Assembly (NCBI RefSeq): GCF_900476215.1
Contig: NZ_LS483446.1
Location: 248,001 to 312,000 of the forward strand
Length of the DNA: 64,000 nucleotides
Source: Helicobacter mustelae
GTDB lineage: Bacteria; Campylobacterota; Campylobacteria; Campylobacterales; Helicobacteraceae
Direction of reading: 5' to 3'
Part shown: positions 21,984 to 32,113 of the stretch, piece by piece
Numbering within the stretch: the stretch's first letter is position 1
Layout: each line of letters opens with the position of its first letter
Program-made: the position numbers and the translations under genes
The notes under the pieces: generated by a model
What the model was told of the DNA's origin: nothing
Databases searched by the model: none
What the model saw: only the letters and a program-made list of their open reading frames with translations

Positions 21984-22699
21984 ATATCAACCCTTTGTAT
22001 GTGCTCCCCAATCTTTTTACGGCAGGAAGCATTTTTTTGGGCATTGTGAGCATTATTTTTTCTTCACGAGGTTTGTTTGAGGAGGCATGTTGGCTGGTTT
22101 TGATCTCGATGATTTTGGATGGGCTTGATGGTCGTGTAGCCAGACTCACAAATACCACAAGCAAATTTGGCATCGAATTTGACTCTCTTGCTGATGTTGT
22201 GGCATTTGGTGTGGCACCTGCGATGCTTTTGTATTTTTATTCTGGCATCAATTATGGGCGCTATGGGATCTTGATTAGCGCAGTGTTTGTGATTTTTGGT
22301 GCGATTCGACTGGCTCGCTTCAATATTTCTACAGGAAGCACAGAGCCAGGATCCTTTATTGGATTGCCCATACCTGGAGCTGCCATCGCATTGAGTCTTT
22401 GGATTTTATTGGATTTGCAATATCGTTTTTTGGACTTTTTTGGGACTTCTTATTTGCTATTGCCACTGGCTTTATTGCTCGGCATTTTGATGGTGAGTAA
22501 TATCCGATACCCCAGCTTCAAAAAAATGAAATGGAATATCCGAACTTTTGTGTTGATTATCCTATTGCTTGGTGCCATCTATCTCAGACCTCAGGAAGTT
22601 GTTGGTGGCATTATCACGCTCTATATTCTCTATGGAATTGTGCGCTGGATTTTTGTGGTGATTATCAAGATTTTGTTCACAAAAATGACTAAGGGTTAG
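21980..22699 (+). CDS. pssA: CDP-diacylglycerol-serine O-phosphatidyltransferase
   Basis: Integral membrane enzyme (239 residues) that makes phosphatidylserine from CDP-diacylglycerol and serine. The CDP-alcohol phosphotransferase signature D-G-x2-A-R-x8-G-x3-D-x3-D is seen as LDGLDGRVARLTNTTSKFGIEFDSLADV. I start it at 21980 (MNINPLYVLPN), where ATGA overlaps the preceding stop; this matches the length of H. pylori PssA, while a longer frame runs back into the previous gene. Several membrane helices follow. Confidence 0.94.
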   Translation: MNINPLYVLPNLFTAGSIFLGIVSIIFSSRGLFEEACWLVLISMILDGLDGRVARLTNTTSKFGIEFDSLADVVAFGVAPAMLLYFYSGINYGRYGILISAVFVIFGAIRLARFNISTGSTEPGSFIGLPIPGAAIALSLWILLDLQYRFLDFFGTSYLLLPLALLLGILMVSNIRYPSFKKMKWNIRTFVLIILLLGAIYLRPQEVVGGIITLYILYGIVRWIFVVIIKILFTKMTKG

Positions 22700-22735
22700 C
22701 ACAAGGGGTTTTACCCTCTATTTGATTTGTTACCA

Positions 22736-22741
22736 TAGAAT
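22736..22741 (+). promoter_or_regulatory. Candidate -10 element for copA
   Basis: TAGAAT lies 24 bp before the copA ATG, in the 66-bp gap after pssA. A weak GGGT/ACCC hairpin (around 22707-22717) precedes it and may separate the two units. Confidence 0.35.
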
Positions 22742-22765
22742 CGCCCCAAAACACGAAGGAGACCC

Positions 22766-24955
22766 ATGAAAGAAGCCTATTTCAAGATTAAGGGGATGAG
22801 TTGCTCTTCTTGCTCTTCTGGTATAGAGCGCTCCCTTGGTCGCAAAAGCGGAGTGCAAAAAATTGAAGTTAATCTAGTGGGGGAGTCTGCGCATGTGCAG
22901 TATGATGAGTCAAAGATTACGCTGGAGGCTATTTTTTCCCAGATTAGCAAGATGGGTTATGAACCCAGCGACAAAGAAGAAAAAAAGCTAAGCTGGATCC
23001 AGAAATTTGATGAACTTTTTCTCACTCCTCAATCCCGCGTGATTTTGGCCATGATACTGAGTGCCATGGTGCTTACCCTCTCCATGCTGCCCCTAGTCAT
23101 CCCGATGCAAGAACCCCTCTTTGGCCTGCATGTCAATGTCACCTTGCAGTTGATTCTCACATTGATTGTCATGCATCTTGGGAGACATTTTTATATCCGT
23201 GGTTTTGGGGCATTGCTGCATTCCACCCCCAATATGGATACGCTTGTGGCCCTTGGCAGTGGAGTTTCCTTCCTCTATAGCCTCTTTATTTATGTCAAGA
23301 TTATGTTTGATCATGTGGAATATCCTTTGTATTTTGAGAGCGTGTGCGTGATTTTGGCATTTATCCTACTTGGAAAATATTTAGAGAGCTATGCCAAAAA
23401 TAAATCCCTAGAGCAGCTCAATTTATTATTTAATTTCTACCAAAAAACCACTTTGCGCTTACAGGAGGATAATAGCTATCAAGAGGTGCCGGTCAAAGAT
23501 GTCGTAGCAGGGGATGTGCTCAAGGTCTTGCCAGGGGGTACGATTCCCGTGGACTCCCTCATTATAGAGGGGGGTGGGAATGTCGATGAATCCATGCTTA
23601 GTGGAGAGAGCGTGCCCGTGTACAAAAAGGTTGATGACCAAGTTTTTGCTGGAAGCGTGATGTTGGATCAGGGTTGTATTCTGCGTGCTCAAAAAGATTC
23701 TAGACATAGCACCATTGCGGAGGTGCTCAAGCTTGTACGCAAAGCCCAGGATTCCAAGGCTCCAGTGGCACGTTTGGCAGATGTGGTTTCAGGATATTTT
23801 GTGCCTTTTGTTTTGCTTATTGGCCTCATTTTCTTTGTGTTTTGGTGGGTGTATCGCGGGGATTTTGCTTTTGCATTAGAGGTGTTTGTGAGTATTTTAG
23901 TGGTGAGTTGTCCTTGCGCCCTAGGACTTGCCACGCCCATGGCGATTCTTATTGCCAGTACCAGGGGTGCGAAAAATTCTCTGCTTTTTAAAAATGCCAA
24001 AGCTTTGGAAAACACGCACAAAGTCCAAAAAGTCCTATTTGACAAAACAGGTACCCTGACAGAGGGAAGGCTAGAGATTAGTGAGATTAAAAGCTATCAC
24101 AAGGATTTCAGTGCGCGAATGCTGCTGCAAATTGCCAGCAGTCTAGAAGATCGCAGCGAGCATCCTATCGCTAAAGCAATTTTGAAATTTGCAGAGGAGA
24201 AGGGGGTGCAAAAAAGCGAAGTGATGGACTTTGAAAATACCGCGGGTATGGGGGTGGCAGGAAGATTGGAGGGTGTGATGTATAAAATTGGAAAGAAGGA
24301 TTTTTTTGATGCAAGCATTGCTGAGGAAGCCCATCTTACAAGTGTATTTGTTGCCAGGGTCATAGATGGCAAAGAAGAGCTTTTGGGTGTTTTATTTTTG
24401 GAGGACAAGATTCGTGAAGATGCAAGGGGTGTCATTGATTTTCTCAAATCTCAAAATATCGGTGTGATGATGCTAAGCGGTGATCAAGAAGGTGTGGTGC
24501 AAAGTGTTGCGCAAAAGCTTGGTATTACGGAGTATTTTGGGAATCTCAAGCCCCATCAAAAATATGAAATTATTGAAAATCTCAAGTCTTCTGGTCAGAG
24601 GGTCATGATGGTGGGTGATGGCCTCAATGACGCACCAGCACTGGCCCTAGCAGATATTTCTCTGGCAATGGGCGGGGGCAATGATCTCTCTCAAGAGAGA
24701 GCAGATGTCGTGGTGCTAAATAATCAAATCAAAGGTGTGGTAAATGCCATCAAACTTTCTCACCAGACCCTGCGGAATATCAAACAAAATCTCTTCTGGG
24801 CATTTTTTTATAATATAATCGCCATCAGCATTGCAGGAGGGATTTTGTATCATCTGGGATTTATGTTAAACCCCATGGTCGCTGCGTTTGCGATGTCTCT
24901 GAGCAGCCTGAGTGTGATCTTAAATGCGCAGAGACTTCGATTTTTTAAATTTTAA
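22766..24955 (+). CDS. copA: Copper-exporting P1B-type ATPase
   Basis: A 729-residue inner-membrane pump exporting Cu(I). One N-terminal heavy-metal domain carries GMSCSSCSSG (CxxC). Eight membrane helices are expected, with the intramembrane CPC motif in VSCPCALGLATP near residue 385. The phosphorylation site DKTGTLT is near 425, followed by SEHPIAKA (HP motif) and GDGLNDAPALALAD. Length and order before copP match H. pylori HP1072-HP1073. A good AAGGAG site precedes the ATG. Confidence 0.96.
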   Translation: MKEAYFKIKGMSCSSCSSGIERSLGRKSGVQKIEVNLVGESAHVQYDESKITLEAIFSQISKMGYEPSDKEEKKLSWIQKFDELFLTPQSRVILAMILSAMVLTLSMLPLVIPMQEPLFGLHVNVTLQLILTLIVMHLGRHFYIRGFGALLHSTPNMDTLVALGSGVSFLYSLFIYVKIMFDHVEYPLYFESVCVILAFILLGKYLESYAKNKSLEQLNLLFNFYQKTTLRLQEDNSYQEVPVKDVVAGDVLKVLPGGTIPVDSLIIEGGGNVDESMLSGESVPVYKKVDDQVFAGSVMLDQGCILRAQKDSRHSTIAEVLKLVRKAQDSKAPVARLADVVSGYFVPFVLLIGLIFFVFWWVYRGDFAFALEVFVSILVVSCPCALGLATPMAILIASTRGAKNSLLFKNAKALENTHKVQKVLFDKTGTLTEGRLEISEIKSYHKDFSARMLLQIASSLEDRSEHPIAKAILKFAEEKGVQKSEVMDFENTAGMGVAGRLEGVMYKIGKKDFFDASIAEEAHLTSVFVARVIDGKEELLGVLFLEDKIREDARGVIDFLKSQNIGVMMLSGDQEGVVQSVAQKLGITEYFGNLKPHQKYEIIENLKSSGQRVMMVGDGLNDAPALALADISLAMGGGNDLSQERADVVVLNNQIKGVVNAIKLSHQTLRNIKQNLFWAFFYNIIAISIAGGILYHLGFMLNPMVAAFAMSLSSLSVILNAQRLRFFKF

Positions 24956-24964
24956 GGAGTAAAT

Positions 24965-25168
24965 ATGGAAAAGATTTTTTTGGTAGATGGTATGCGTTGC
25001 AATCATTGTGTCGACAAGATCGAGAAATTTGTCGGCGAGATTGATGGGGTGGAGTTGGTGGATGTGGATTTGCAAAATCAAAAAGTCAAGGTGGTGTTTG
25101 AGCCTGCAGCGCTAGAAACCCAAATCAAGGATGCGATTTTAGATAGTGGCTATGAAGTGCGGGAATGA
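24965..25168 (+). CDS. copP: Copper chaperone, heavy-metal-associated domain protein
   Basis: A 67-residue single HMA domain with the copper-binding motif GMRCNHC near the N-terminus. It probably delivers Cu(I) to CopA, 9 bp upstream. The stop overlaps the ATG of the next ABC transporter by 4 bp, so transporter, chaperone and exporter are likely translated together. Confidence 0.95.
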   Translation: MEKIFLVDGMRCNHCVDKIEKFVGEIDGVELVDVDLQNQKVKVVFEPAALETQIKDAILDSGYEVRE

Positions 25169-26847
25169 GAAGATTTTATCAGCGCTTTTGGCCTTATATC
25201 AAAGAATATAAGCTTTATTTCCTCATTGCCATCCTCGCCACTGCTCTGACAGGAGCTTGTACGGCTTGGGGGGCTTATCTCATCAAGCCTGCATTGGATG
25301 ATATTTTTATCAAAAAAGATCTTCAAATGCTTGTAATCCTGCCATTTTTGGTCATTTTTTGCTATGTGGGCAAGGGGGTGGGAATCTTGGCACAGACATA
25401 TTTTATGAATTACATTGGTCTAGATATTGTTAAAAAAATTCGTAACAAGATGCTAGAAAAAATGCTAGAAATGGAAATGGGTTTTTTTAACAATATGCGC
25501 AAGGGCGAGTTGATTGCTAGAATCACCAATGATATTGGGATGATACGATCTAGTGTGTCGCATTATTTTGCCCAAGCTGCCCAGGAGATTTTTACGGCTT
25601 TGGGGCTCGTTGGCGTGGTGATCTATCAGAGTCCGCGTTTAGCAGTAATTGGCCTTATTATCATGCCACTGGCGGCCTATCCCATGAGCCGTATTATCAA
25701 AAAGATCAAAAAAATCGCCCGCCAAAACCAAGAAAAAAATTCTGACATCACCGCAAAGCTCGCAGAAATTTTCAATAATATTGAAATTATCAAAGCAAAC
25801 AATGGCGAGAAAATCGAGGCAAAAAATTTCACTCTGCAAAATGAGCATTTTTTCAAATTGGGGTTAAAGAGTGCATTTTGGGGGCAGATCAATGCGCCTA
25901 TTATGGAGTTTTTGGGCGCGGTTGCCATTGGCCTCATCATTTATCTTGGGGGCAATGAAGTCATCCATGGCAATCTCACCACAGGGGCGTTTTTCTCTTT
26001 TCTCACTGCGCTTTTTATGCTTTATACCCCCATCAAAAGGCTTGTAAACATGGCCACCTCCTATCAGGAGGCAATTGTTGCAAGTGATAGGATTTTTGAG
26101 ATTTTAGATCGCCAGCCACTGGTCCAAGATGGCGATTTTGTGCTAAAAGATCCCATTGAGAGCCTTGAAATCAAGCAAGTGGGTCTCTCTTATGGTAGAC
26201 ATCATGCACTCTCTAATGTGAATATGAAGCTCTGTCTCAATGAGATTGTAGCTTTTGTGGGGAAGAGTGGCAGCGGCAAGAGCTCGATGGTGAGCATGAT
26301 TTTGCGTCTTTATGATTGCACAGAGGGGCAGATTTGCATTAATGGACAGGACATCAAACATTTCACCCAGCACAGCATCCGCGAGCAGATGGCGATTGTG
26401 ACGCAGAGAATTTTTATTTTCCATGATAGTGTTTTGGCAAATGTGGCTTATGGAAGCCCGGTGGATGAGGATCGTGTGATTGAGGCGCTCAAGCAGGCGG
26501 ATGCCATGGATTTTATCCAAAAACTCCCCCAGGGGATTCATAGCATCTTGGATGAAACGGGTACGAATCTCAGCGGTGGGCAGCGTCAGCGCATCGCGAT
26601 TGCAAGGGCAATCTATAAGAATCCTCGGGTGTTGATTTTAGATGAAGCCACCTCAGCCCTTGATGGCAAAACAGAAGAATCCATCAAAAATACCATTGCC
26701 AAAATCGCACATGACAAAATCGTCATCCTTATCGCCCATCGCCCCAGCACCATCGAGCTTGCCAATAGGATTTATTCTTTTGAAAATGGTAGGGTGAGTG
26801 AAAGGTATTCCAAAGAGCTAAGCAGAGACATTCTGACTCCTTTATAA
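25165..26847 (+). CDS. msbA: MsbA-like lipid A/multidrug ABC exporter
   Basis: Half-size ABC exporter of 560 residues. Residues 1-320 form a six-helix membrane domain, and the nucleotide-binding domain follows, with Walker A VGKSGSGKSSM near 368, the signature LSGGQRQRIAIARAI, Walker B VLILDEATSALD and the switch His in LIAHRPST. MsbA flips lipid A-core across the inner membrane. It closely resembles H. pylori HP1082 in size and N-terminal sequence. Here it overlaps copP, which is unusual company for MsbA, so a metal- or drug-related substrate cannot be excluded. Confidence 0.85.
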   Translation: MRRFYQRFWPYIKEYKLYFLIAILATALTGACTAWGAYLIKPALDDIFIKKDLQMLVILPFLVIFCYVGKGVGILAQTYFMNYIGLDIVKKIRNKMLEKMLEMEMGFFNNMRKGELIARITNDIGMIRSSVSHYFAQAAQEIFTALGLVGVVIYQSPRLAVIGLIIMPLAAYPMSRIIKKIKKIARQNQEKNSDITAKLAEIFNNIEIIKANNGEKIEAKNFTLQNEHFFKLGLKSAFWGQINAPIMEFLGAVAIGLIIYLGGNEVIHGNLTTGAFFSFLTALFMLYTPIKRLVNMATSYQEAIVASDRIFEILDRQPLVQDGDFVLKDPIESLEIKQVGLSYGRHHALSNVNMKLCLNEIVAFVGKSGSGKSSMVSMILRLYDCTEGQICINGQDIKHFTQHSIREQMAIVTQRIFIFHDSVLANVAYGSPVDEDRVIEALKQADAMDFIQKLPQGIHSILDETGTNLSGGQRQRIAIARAIYKNPRVLILDEATSALDGKTEESIKNTIAKIAHDKIVILIAHRPSTIELANRIYSFENGRVSERYSKELSRDILTPL

Positions 26848-27250
26848 TCTCTCTAAAAATTTCTAGAAAGGAGTCTGGGGATGAGTTGGGGTCTTTGGCA
26901 TTTTGCATTCTCTAAATTTTCCCATAAAGAGCAAGACCTTTGATGTTTTTGCCCCCAAATTTTCTCAATTGAGATTGGCCTGGATCTTTGATGTGCTAGT
27001 TCCTCTCTGTTTTGCCATTGAGTCTATACCATCGATGCATCAAGTGCTCTAAATTTTGATTCTAGCACGGTTGTTGCCATCACTTTTATCTCAATCCCCG
27101 CCAACCCATAACTGCGCAAGCCAAATCTAGCTACCCCTGGCCTGCTTCAAAGATTGTGAAATTTTCATATTTTTATGACATTGGTGTTTTGTTTGTTGTT
27201 CATTACTTAGATTTTATTTTGATTTTGTTATCAAAGCATGAAGGATTTAC
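26848..27250. other. Intergenic region with a possible gene remnant
   Basis: About 400 bp without an intact gene. Short stretches read like protein on the plus strand but in shifting frames: one from 26881 (begins MSWGLWHFAFSKF, stops after 20 codons), then FDVFAPKFSQLRLAWIFDVLV from about 26940, and FDSSTVVAITFISIPANP up to about 27106. They may be pieces of a decayed membrane-protein gene. The last 100 bp are AT-rich and probably hold the promoter of the decarboxylase gene. Confidence 0.35.
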
Positions 27251-28897
27251 ATGAAGATTAGCATTGGACAATATCTTTTGAATCGATTGAAAGACTATGG
27301 TATTGAGCATATTTTTGGTGTGCCCGGAGATTATAATCTAGGCTTTTTGGATCTGATAGAAGATGATGAGGATTTGGAATGGATAGGAAATTGTAATGAA
27401 CTCAATGCCTCATATGCTGCAGATGGCTATGCTCGTATTCGACCAATGGGTGCCTTGGTGAGCACCTTTGGTGTGGGTGAGCTGAGTGCTATCAATGGCA
27501 TTGCTGGGGCATATGCAGAAAATGTGCCTGTTGTCAAAATTGTTGGCATGCCATCAAGAAATATTTCTCTAAATAAGCGTCTTGTGCATCACACGCTGGG
27601 AGATGGAGAATTTTTGAAGTTTTATCGCATGTATGAGGAGGTTACAGTTGCTCAAACCATCTTAAACAAGCAAAATGCAAAAGAAGAGATTGATCGTGTG
27701 TTGCGAGAATGTCATCTACAAAAAAAGCCAGTCTACATTGGCATACCAGTGGATGTGCCAGGCCTGCAGATCGAAGCCTCTAAGAGTGTGGACTATCACC
27801 CACAAAGTGATAAAAAAATCCTAGATGCATTCATTGCTGGCGTGAAGAAAGAGCTCTTAGGCTCAAAAGCTCAAATCGTATTAGCAGACTATGAAGTCAA
27901 TCGCTATGGGCTCAATTCTGCACTCCATGAATTTATTCAAAAGACCAATCTCCCTATAGCCTCGCTGTCTATGGGGAAGGGCGTGTTCAAAGAGAGTCAC
28001 CCCAATTTTGTGGGTATCTACAATGGAATTCTAAGTGATGAGGCTGTAACCTCAGCCATCAAGCAAGCAGATTGCAGTATTCTTATTGGCGTCAAACTCA
28101 CTGACTCGCTTACTGCTGGGTTTAATTACATCTCCAAGGATCCTCCGACAATTGAAATCCATCCCTTCCACAGTCGCATCGGAGATAAAATTTATAGTGA
28201 CATCCTGATGCAAGATGTGCTAAAAAAACTCTCCGCTCTAAAATTTCATCCCCATCGCTCCACTCATACCTCCTTGCCCAAGCAAAAACCTCATCCCTCA
28301 GATACCCTCACTCAAGAGAGATTTTTTGGGCTCATAGAAAAGCACTTAGAGCCCAATGATGTTTTGATCGCTGAGCAGGGAACTTCGTTTTTTGGCTCTG
28401 TGGATGTCAGACTGCCTGAGGGTGTGACATTTGTCTGCCAGCCTTTGTGGGGCTCAATTGGCTATACTTTTGGTGCAGTGCTAGGCACTTGTCTGGCAAA
28501 CAAAGATCGCAGAAATATTTTGCTCATTGGTGATGGTTCCTTGCAGCTAACCGCCCAAGAGCTCTCAACCATGCTAAGAGAGAATATCAACCCAATTATC
28601 ATTGTAATCAATAATGATGGCTATACAGTGGAGCGATGTATCCATGGCCCAAATCGCAAATACAATGACATTAATATGTGGCATTACACAAAGCTGATTG
28701 ATACATTTGATGTCACGCTAAAGCGCGAGGCTTTGATCTTTAGAGCTTCTTGTGTCAAAGAATTAGAGGAGGCTTTTGAAAGCGCAAGGGTGCATGCAAA
28801 GCAACTCGCTCTTATAGAGGTTGTGATGGATAGAGATGATGCACCAGCACTCCTCAAAAAACTAGGAGGGCTTTTCTCCGCGCAAAATAGCTATTAA
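27251..28897 (+). CDS. Thiamine-diphosphate-dependent alpha-keto-acid (pyruvate/indolepyruvate) decarboxylase
   Basis: A 548-residue enzyme of the pyruvate decarboxylase/IpdC/KdcA group, which turns 2-keto acids into aldehydes. Seen: the catalytic Glu in NCNELNASYAADGYAR, the double His motif VHHTLGDGEF near residue 113 that separates decarboxylases from acetolactate synthases, EQGTSFFG, and the ThDP motif starting GDGSLQLTAQE near 428 and ending in INNDGYTVE. Substrate cannot be told from sequence; indolepyruvate, phenylpyruvate or pyruvate are all possible. No alcohol dehydrogenase is adjacent. The gene stands alone, next to decayed sequence, and such enzymes are not part of the H. pylori core as I know it, so acquisition by transfer is possible. 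Confidence 0.9.
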   Translation: MKISIGQYLLNRLKDYGIEHIFGVPGDYNLGFLDLIEDDEDLEWIGNCNELNASYAADGYARIRPMGALVSTFGVGELSAINGIAGAYAENVPVVKIVGMPSRNISLNKRLVHHTLGDGEFLKFYRMYEEVTVAQTILNKQNAKEEIDRVLRECHLQKKPVYIGIPVDVPGLQIEASKSVDYHPQSDKKILDAFIAGVKKELLGSKAQIVLADYEVNRYGLNSALHEFIQKTNLPIASLSMGKGVFKESHPNFVGIYNGILSDEAVTSAIKQADCSILIGVKLTDSLTAGFNYISKDPPTIEIHPFHSRIGDKIYSDILMQDVLKKLSALKFHPHRSTHTSLPKQKPHPSDTLTQERFFGLIEKHLEPNDVLIAEQGTSFFGSVDVRLPEGVTFVCQPLWGSIGYTFGAVLGTCLANKDRRNILLIGDGSLQLTAQELSTMLRENINPIIIVINNDGYTVERCIHGPNRKYNDINMWHYTKLIDTFDVTLKREALIFRASCVKELEEAFESARVHAKQLALIEVVMDRDDAPALLKKLGGLFSAQNSY

Positions 28898-29111
28898 ACT
28901 TCATGCTAATTTTTGTTTTTGCTTATGGTGCCAAATCCTGCATGAGCGATTGTGTGGGGGGTGTTAGTTTGTGATTTGGTTTTTGAGGATGAGGAAGTGA
29001 TTTTAGTAAGCTAGGGGCATGATGAGGGGGTTAGCTTTAATTGGGATTTTGGAGGCAAGATGCCCGGGGATTACCCCAGGAGTTTGTGAGTTGGCATCAT
29101 CCAAAAAAGAA
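28898..29111. other. Convergent spacer between decarboxylase gene and nixA
   Basis: G-rich spacer with no convincing gene. A GGGG-ATTA-CCCC inverted repeat (about 29067-29078) could be the core of a weak terminator for nixA, but no U run follows. Confidence 0.35.
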
Positions 29112-30104
29112 CTACTTTTGTGCGCTCCATCTTTGCTCGATTTTGCCAAAGCGCCAGATGCCATAAGATAACAGCCATACAAAGATAAACAAGAAAACAA
29201 GATAAAAACCCAAGTCTCCAAAATCTAGCTCCGCCACATAGCCCAAAAATCCACTAAGCTCCCAGTGCAGCTTTTGTGCGAGCACTTGGAAGAGCTCAAT
29301 AAGACCAATGACTAAGGCCACAAGTACGCTTAGCAATGTGATTGTAATATTGTAGTAAATCTTGCGAAGAGGAGTTCTAAAAGCCCAGTCATAGGCCTTA
29401 ATCATAAATGCCCCATCGCAGGTGTCAAATAGGCTCATGCCAGCAGCAAAGAGAATAGGTAGGGAGAGCATGCCTAGAATGCTGATTTGAATGGTGCCAG
29501 CTGAGAGGGAGAGAAGCGCCACTTCACTAGCTGTGTCAAAACCAAGACCAAACAAAAAGCCAATGGGATAGATGTGCCAACTCTTTGATACAAAGGCAAA
29601 GAGGGGTTTAAAAAAGCGATTCATAAAACCCCTGTTTTGTAGCATTTCCTCCAGGTTTTCTTCGCTATAAGATCCGCTTTTGCTGCGCGCAAAAACCTTG
29701 AATAGATCTATGAGAATAAACACATTAAAAAGGCCCAGCAAGAGCAGAAAGGAACCAGATACAATGGTGCCTATGACACCCCCTAGCTCTTTCATGGCGG
29801 GCATGTTGCTATCCATCCAATTTAGCGCAAACACACTCGCTACCGTGGCTAAAATCACGACGCTAGAATGCCCCATGGAGAAATAAAAGCCAACCCCCAT
29901 GGCATTTTGCTTCTGCTCTAAAAGTTTACGGATGGTGTTATCAATGCAGGCGATGTGATCTGCATCAAAGGCATGTCGCGATCCTAGAGCATAAGCTGTG
30001 GCCGCTAGGGCATAAAATCTAGCATCATTGGATAAAAATAGCAAAGTCAATCCCAAAGCATGTAAGAAAACAATGGCAAGGGTATAGGGTAGAAATTCGC
30101 GCAT
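29112..30104 (-). CDS. nixA: High-affinity nickel transporter NixA
   Basis: Inner-membrane nickel permease of the NiCoT family, about 330 residues with eight helices. The Ni-binding signature is RHAFDADHIACIDN in helix II near residue 43, followed by the family motifs GHSSVVI and LGFDTASEVALLS. It supplies Ni for urease and hydrogenase in Helicobacter; neither is in this window. I start it at 30104 (MREFLPYT), with AAAGG 6 bp upstream; an in-frame ATG at 30197 gives a longer, unlikely N-terminus and lacks a good ribosome site. Confidence 0.95.
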   Translation of the reverse strand: MREFLPYTLAIVFLHALGLTLLFLSNDARFYALAATAYALGSRHAFDADHIACIDNTIRKLLEQKQNAMGVGFYFSMGHSSVVILATVASVFALNWMDSNMPAMKELGGVIGTIVSGSFLLLLGLFNVFILIDLFKVFARSKSGSYSEENLEEMLQNRGFMNRFFKPLFAFVSKSWHIYPIGFLFGLGFDTASEVALLSLSAGTIQISILGMLSLPILFAAGMSLFDTCDGAFMIKAYDWAFRTPLRKIYYNITITLLSVLVALVIGLIELFQVLAQKLHWELSGFLGYVAELDFGDLGFYLVFLFIFVWLLSYGIWRFGKIEQRWSAQK

Positions 30105-30374
30105 GAAAAACCTTTGATTTTTGTAATATTTTATCAAAAATCTTGCACGGCACTGCAGAATTATGGATGCTTTGTGAGCTTTTGTGGAGTTTTTCATAGT
30201 TTTTCTATCCCCAATCCATCCCCACTAAAAAAATATTTTGCGGTATTTTTTAGATTTTCTACAAGATTATGTGTGAATTATTGCTTATAATCAAAAAGCG
30301 TAATACCATAAAATAGAGGATTTGGAGGTTATCTTATAATATTAAGTAAGAGAGAATTTAGGAAGTTTATGCAA
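30105..30374. other. Upstream region of nixA
   Basis: AT-rich non-coding DNA between nixA and tRNA-Pro. On the nixA strand a TAAAAT element lies about 20 bp before the start. On the opposite strand two TATAAT words (30286-30291 and 30332-30337) occur with no gene to serve. A NikR or Fur operator could be here, but I cannot define one. Confidence 0.3.
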
Positions 30375-30452
30375 TGGTCGGAGTAGCGGGATTCAAACCC
30401 ACGACCTCACCCACCCCAAGGGTGCGCGCTAATCAGGCTGCGCTATACTCCG
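30375..30452 (-). tRNA. tRNA-Pro (anticodon TGG)
   Basis: Minus-strand gene of 78 nt starting CGGAGTATAGCGCAG and ending TCCGACCA with encoded CCA. The acceptor stem CGGAGTA pairs with TACTCCG, the anticodon loop CCTTGGGGT has TGG in the centre, and the T loop is GGTTTGAATCC. It precedes argS on the same strand? No: argS lies on the other side, upstream in the minus direction, so the tRNA follows argS by about 30 bp and could share its transcript. Confidence 0.97.
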
Positions 30453-30483
30453 ATGAATTGCAATTGTAGCACAAAAGCTTAAA

Positions 30484-32097
30484 TTACATTTTTGTTTTGA
30501 TGCAAATTCCCAAAAGTCCCAGTCCCAGTGTCAGAGTATGGCTCACGATATGGAATACCTTGAGTAGCTCAGCCTCTTCCTCAGAACCTAGGATTCTGTA
30601 ATTGTTGTAGAAAGTATGGAAACTTACCGCGATGCCTCTGAGATATTCACAGACTTTTTGGAGTGCATATTCCTCAAAGGCATTCTCCAACACCCTCTGC
30701 AGCTGCAGAGCTTGAAAAAGCAGATCATAGGCATCTTGATTTTCTAGATTTCGTAGGGAAATGTTTGCAAAATTATAGTGTTTTTCACATTTTTCAAAAA
30801 GTGTGTGAATGCGCGCATTGGCATAATTGATATAGAAAATGGGATTACTAGAATCTTGTTTTTTGAGATCTTTAATATCAAATTCCAGCGCGGTATCAAG
30901 CTTCTTTGAGAGGAAGGTGAAGCGTAGCGCATCCACCCCAATATCTGCCACAACATCCTTCATCAAGATAAAATTTCCTGCACGCTTGCTCATTTTATAG
31001 GGCTGACCATCTTTGAGCAAACTCACCATTTGAGCTAAAATAATTTTTAGTTTCTTGCTATCAAATCCCAGATGTTCCAAACTCGCCAAAACCCGATTGA
31101 TATAGCCGTGGTGATCGGCCCCCCAGATATTGATATAAGAATCATAGCCTCGTGCAAATTTATCATTGTGATAGATGATGTCTCCTGCTAAATAGGTGGG
31201 CTCGCCATCATCTCGAATAATCACTCGATCTTTTTCATCCCCAAATTGCTGGGATTTGAGCCAAAATTTCTGGTCTTTTTCATAGATGGCATCATTTTTT
31301 TGCAGCAAGGAAAGTGTGGAATCCCATTCCTCATACAATTCCTTTTCGCTGACAAAAAAATCAAAAGTAATGCCAACTTCTTCTAGATTACTCTTGATTT
31401 CTTCTAGCATCAAATCTTTGCCAAAGTTGCTTAACTCTGGAATATGCTGCGCGCTAAAAACATCATTCCCAAAGCGCTCCTGTGCGAGTTTTGCTAGATC
31501 GATGATGTATTCCCCTTTATAGGAATTTTCAGGATATTCCACTGTTTGCTTGAGCAGATGTTCCTGCCCTGCCAACATGATGGAAAGTCCCAGCATCTGG
31601 ATTTGTGCGCCAGCATCATTGATGTAATACTCTGTCTTGATGTCATAGCCCAAAAATTTGCCAATCTTGGCCAGACTGTCACCAAATATCGCTCCTCTGG
31701 CATGTCCAATATGCAAGGGACCGGTGGGATTGGCGCTCACATACTCCAATAGGATGCGCTTTTTTTTTGGTTCTCTTCGTGGAGCTTTGAGTGTTTTGTT
31801 TGCCATGGATTCCAAAAATGCATGGCAAAGTGTGAGATTGATGTATCCCCCAATCACCTCTACTTTTTCAAAAACCTCGATATCTCGCTCAAGGATTTCA
31901 GTATCCTGGATTCTGATATCCTCGCATTTTTTTGCGAGCTCTTCTGCAATGAGGGCAGGGGATTTTTTATAGGTTTTTGCCAAAGTAAAGGCGATGGGCG
32001 TGGCATAATGCCCAAAATCTTTGTTTTTGGGCATCTCAAGGGTGATGTCTCTGACATCCAGCGCGTCTTCTAAAAGTTTTTTGATCGTCTGATGCAT
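30484..32097 (-). CDS. argS: Arginyl-tRNA synthetase
   Basis: Class I synthetase of 537 residues charging tRNA-Arg. The HIGH motif is in [20 protein letters not shown] near residue 130, and the KMSKS loop is [10 protein letters not shown] near 370; the C-terminal DALR domain ([13 protein letters not shown] onwards) binds the anticodon. The order argS-tatA-gmk-poly-acidic gene, all on one strand, is the same as HP0319-HP0322 in H. pylori. tatA lies 16 bp upstream. Confidence 0.96.
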   Translation of the reverse strand: MHQTIKKLLEDALDVRDITLEMPKNKDFGHYATPIAFTLAKTYKKSPALIAEELAKKCEDIRIQDTEILERDIEVFEKVEVIGGYINLTLCHAFLESMANKTLKAPRREPKKKRILLEYVSANPTGPLHIGHARGAIFGDSLAKIGKFLGYDIKTEYYINDAGAQIQMLGLSIMLAGQEHLLKQTVEYPENSYKGEYIIDLAKLAQERFGNDVFSAQHIPELSNFGKDLMLEEIKSNLEEVGITFDFFVSEKELYEEWDSTLSLLQKNDAIYEKDQKFWLKSQQFGDEKDRVIIRDDGEPTYLAGDIIYHNDKFARGYDSYINIWGADHHGYINRVLASLEHLGFDSKKLKIILAQMVSLLKDGQPYKMSKRAGNFILMKDVVADIGVDALRFTFLSKKLDTALEFDIKDLKKQDSSNPIFYINYANARIHTLFEKCEKHYNFANISLRNLENQDAYDLLFQALQLQRVLENAFEEYALQKVCEYLRGIAVSFHTFYNNYRILGSEEEAELLKVFHIVSHTLTLGLGLLGICIKTKM

Positions 32098-32113
32098 CCA
32101 GATTCCTTGATGA

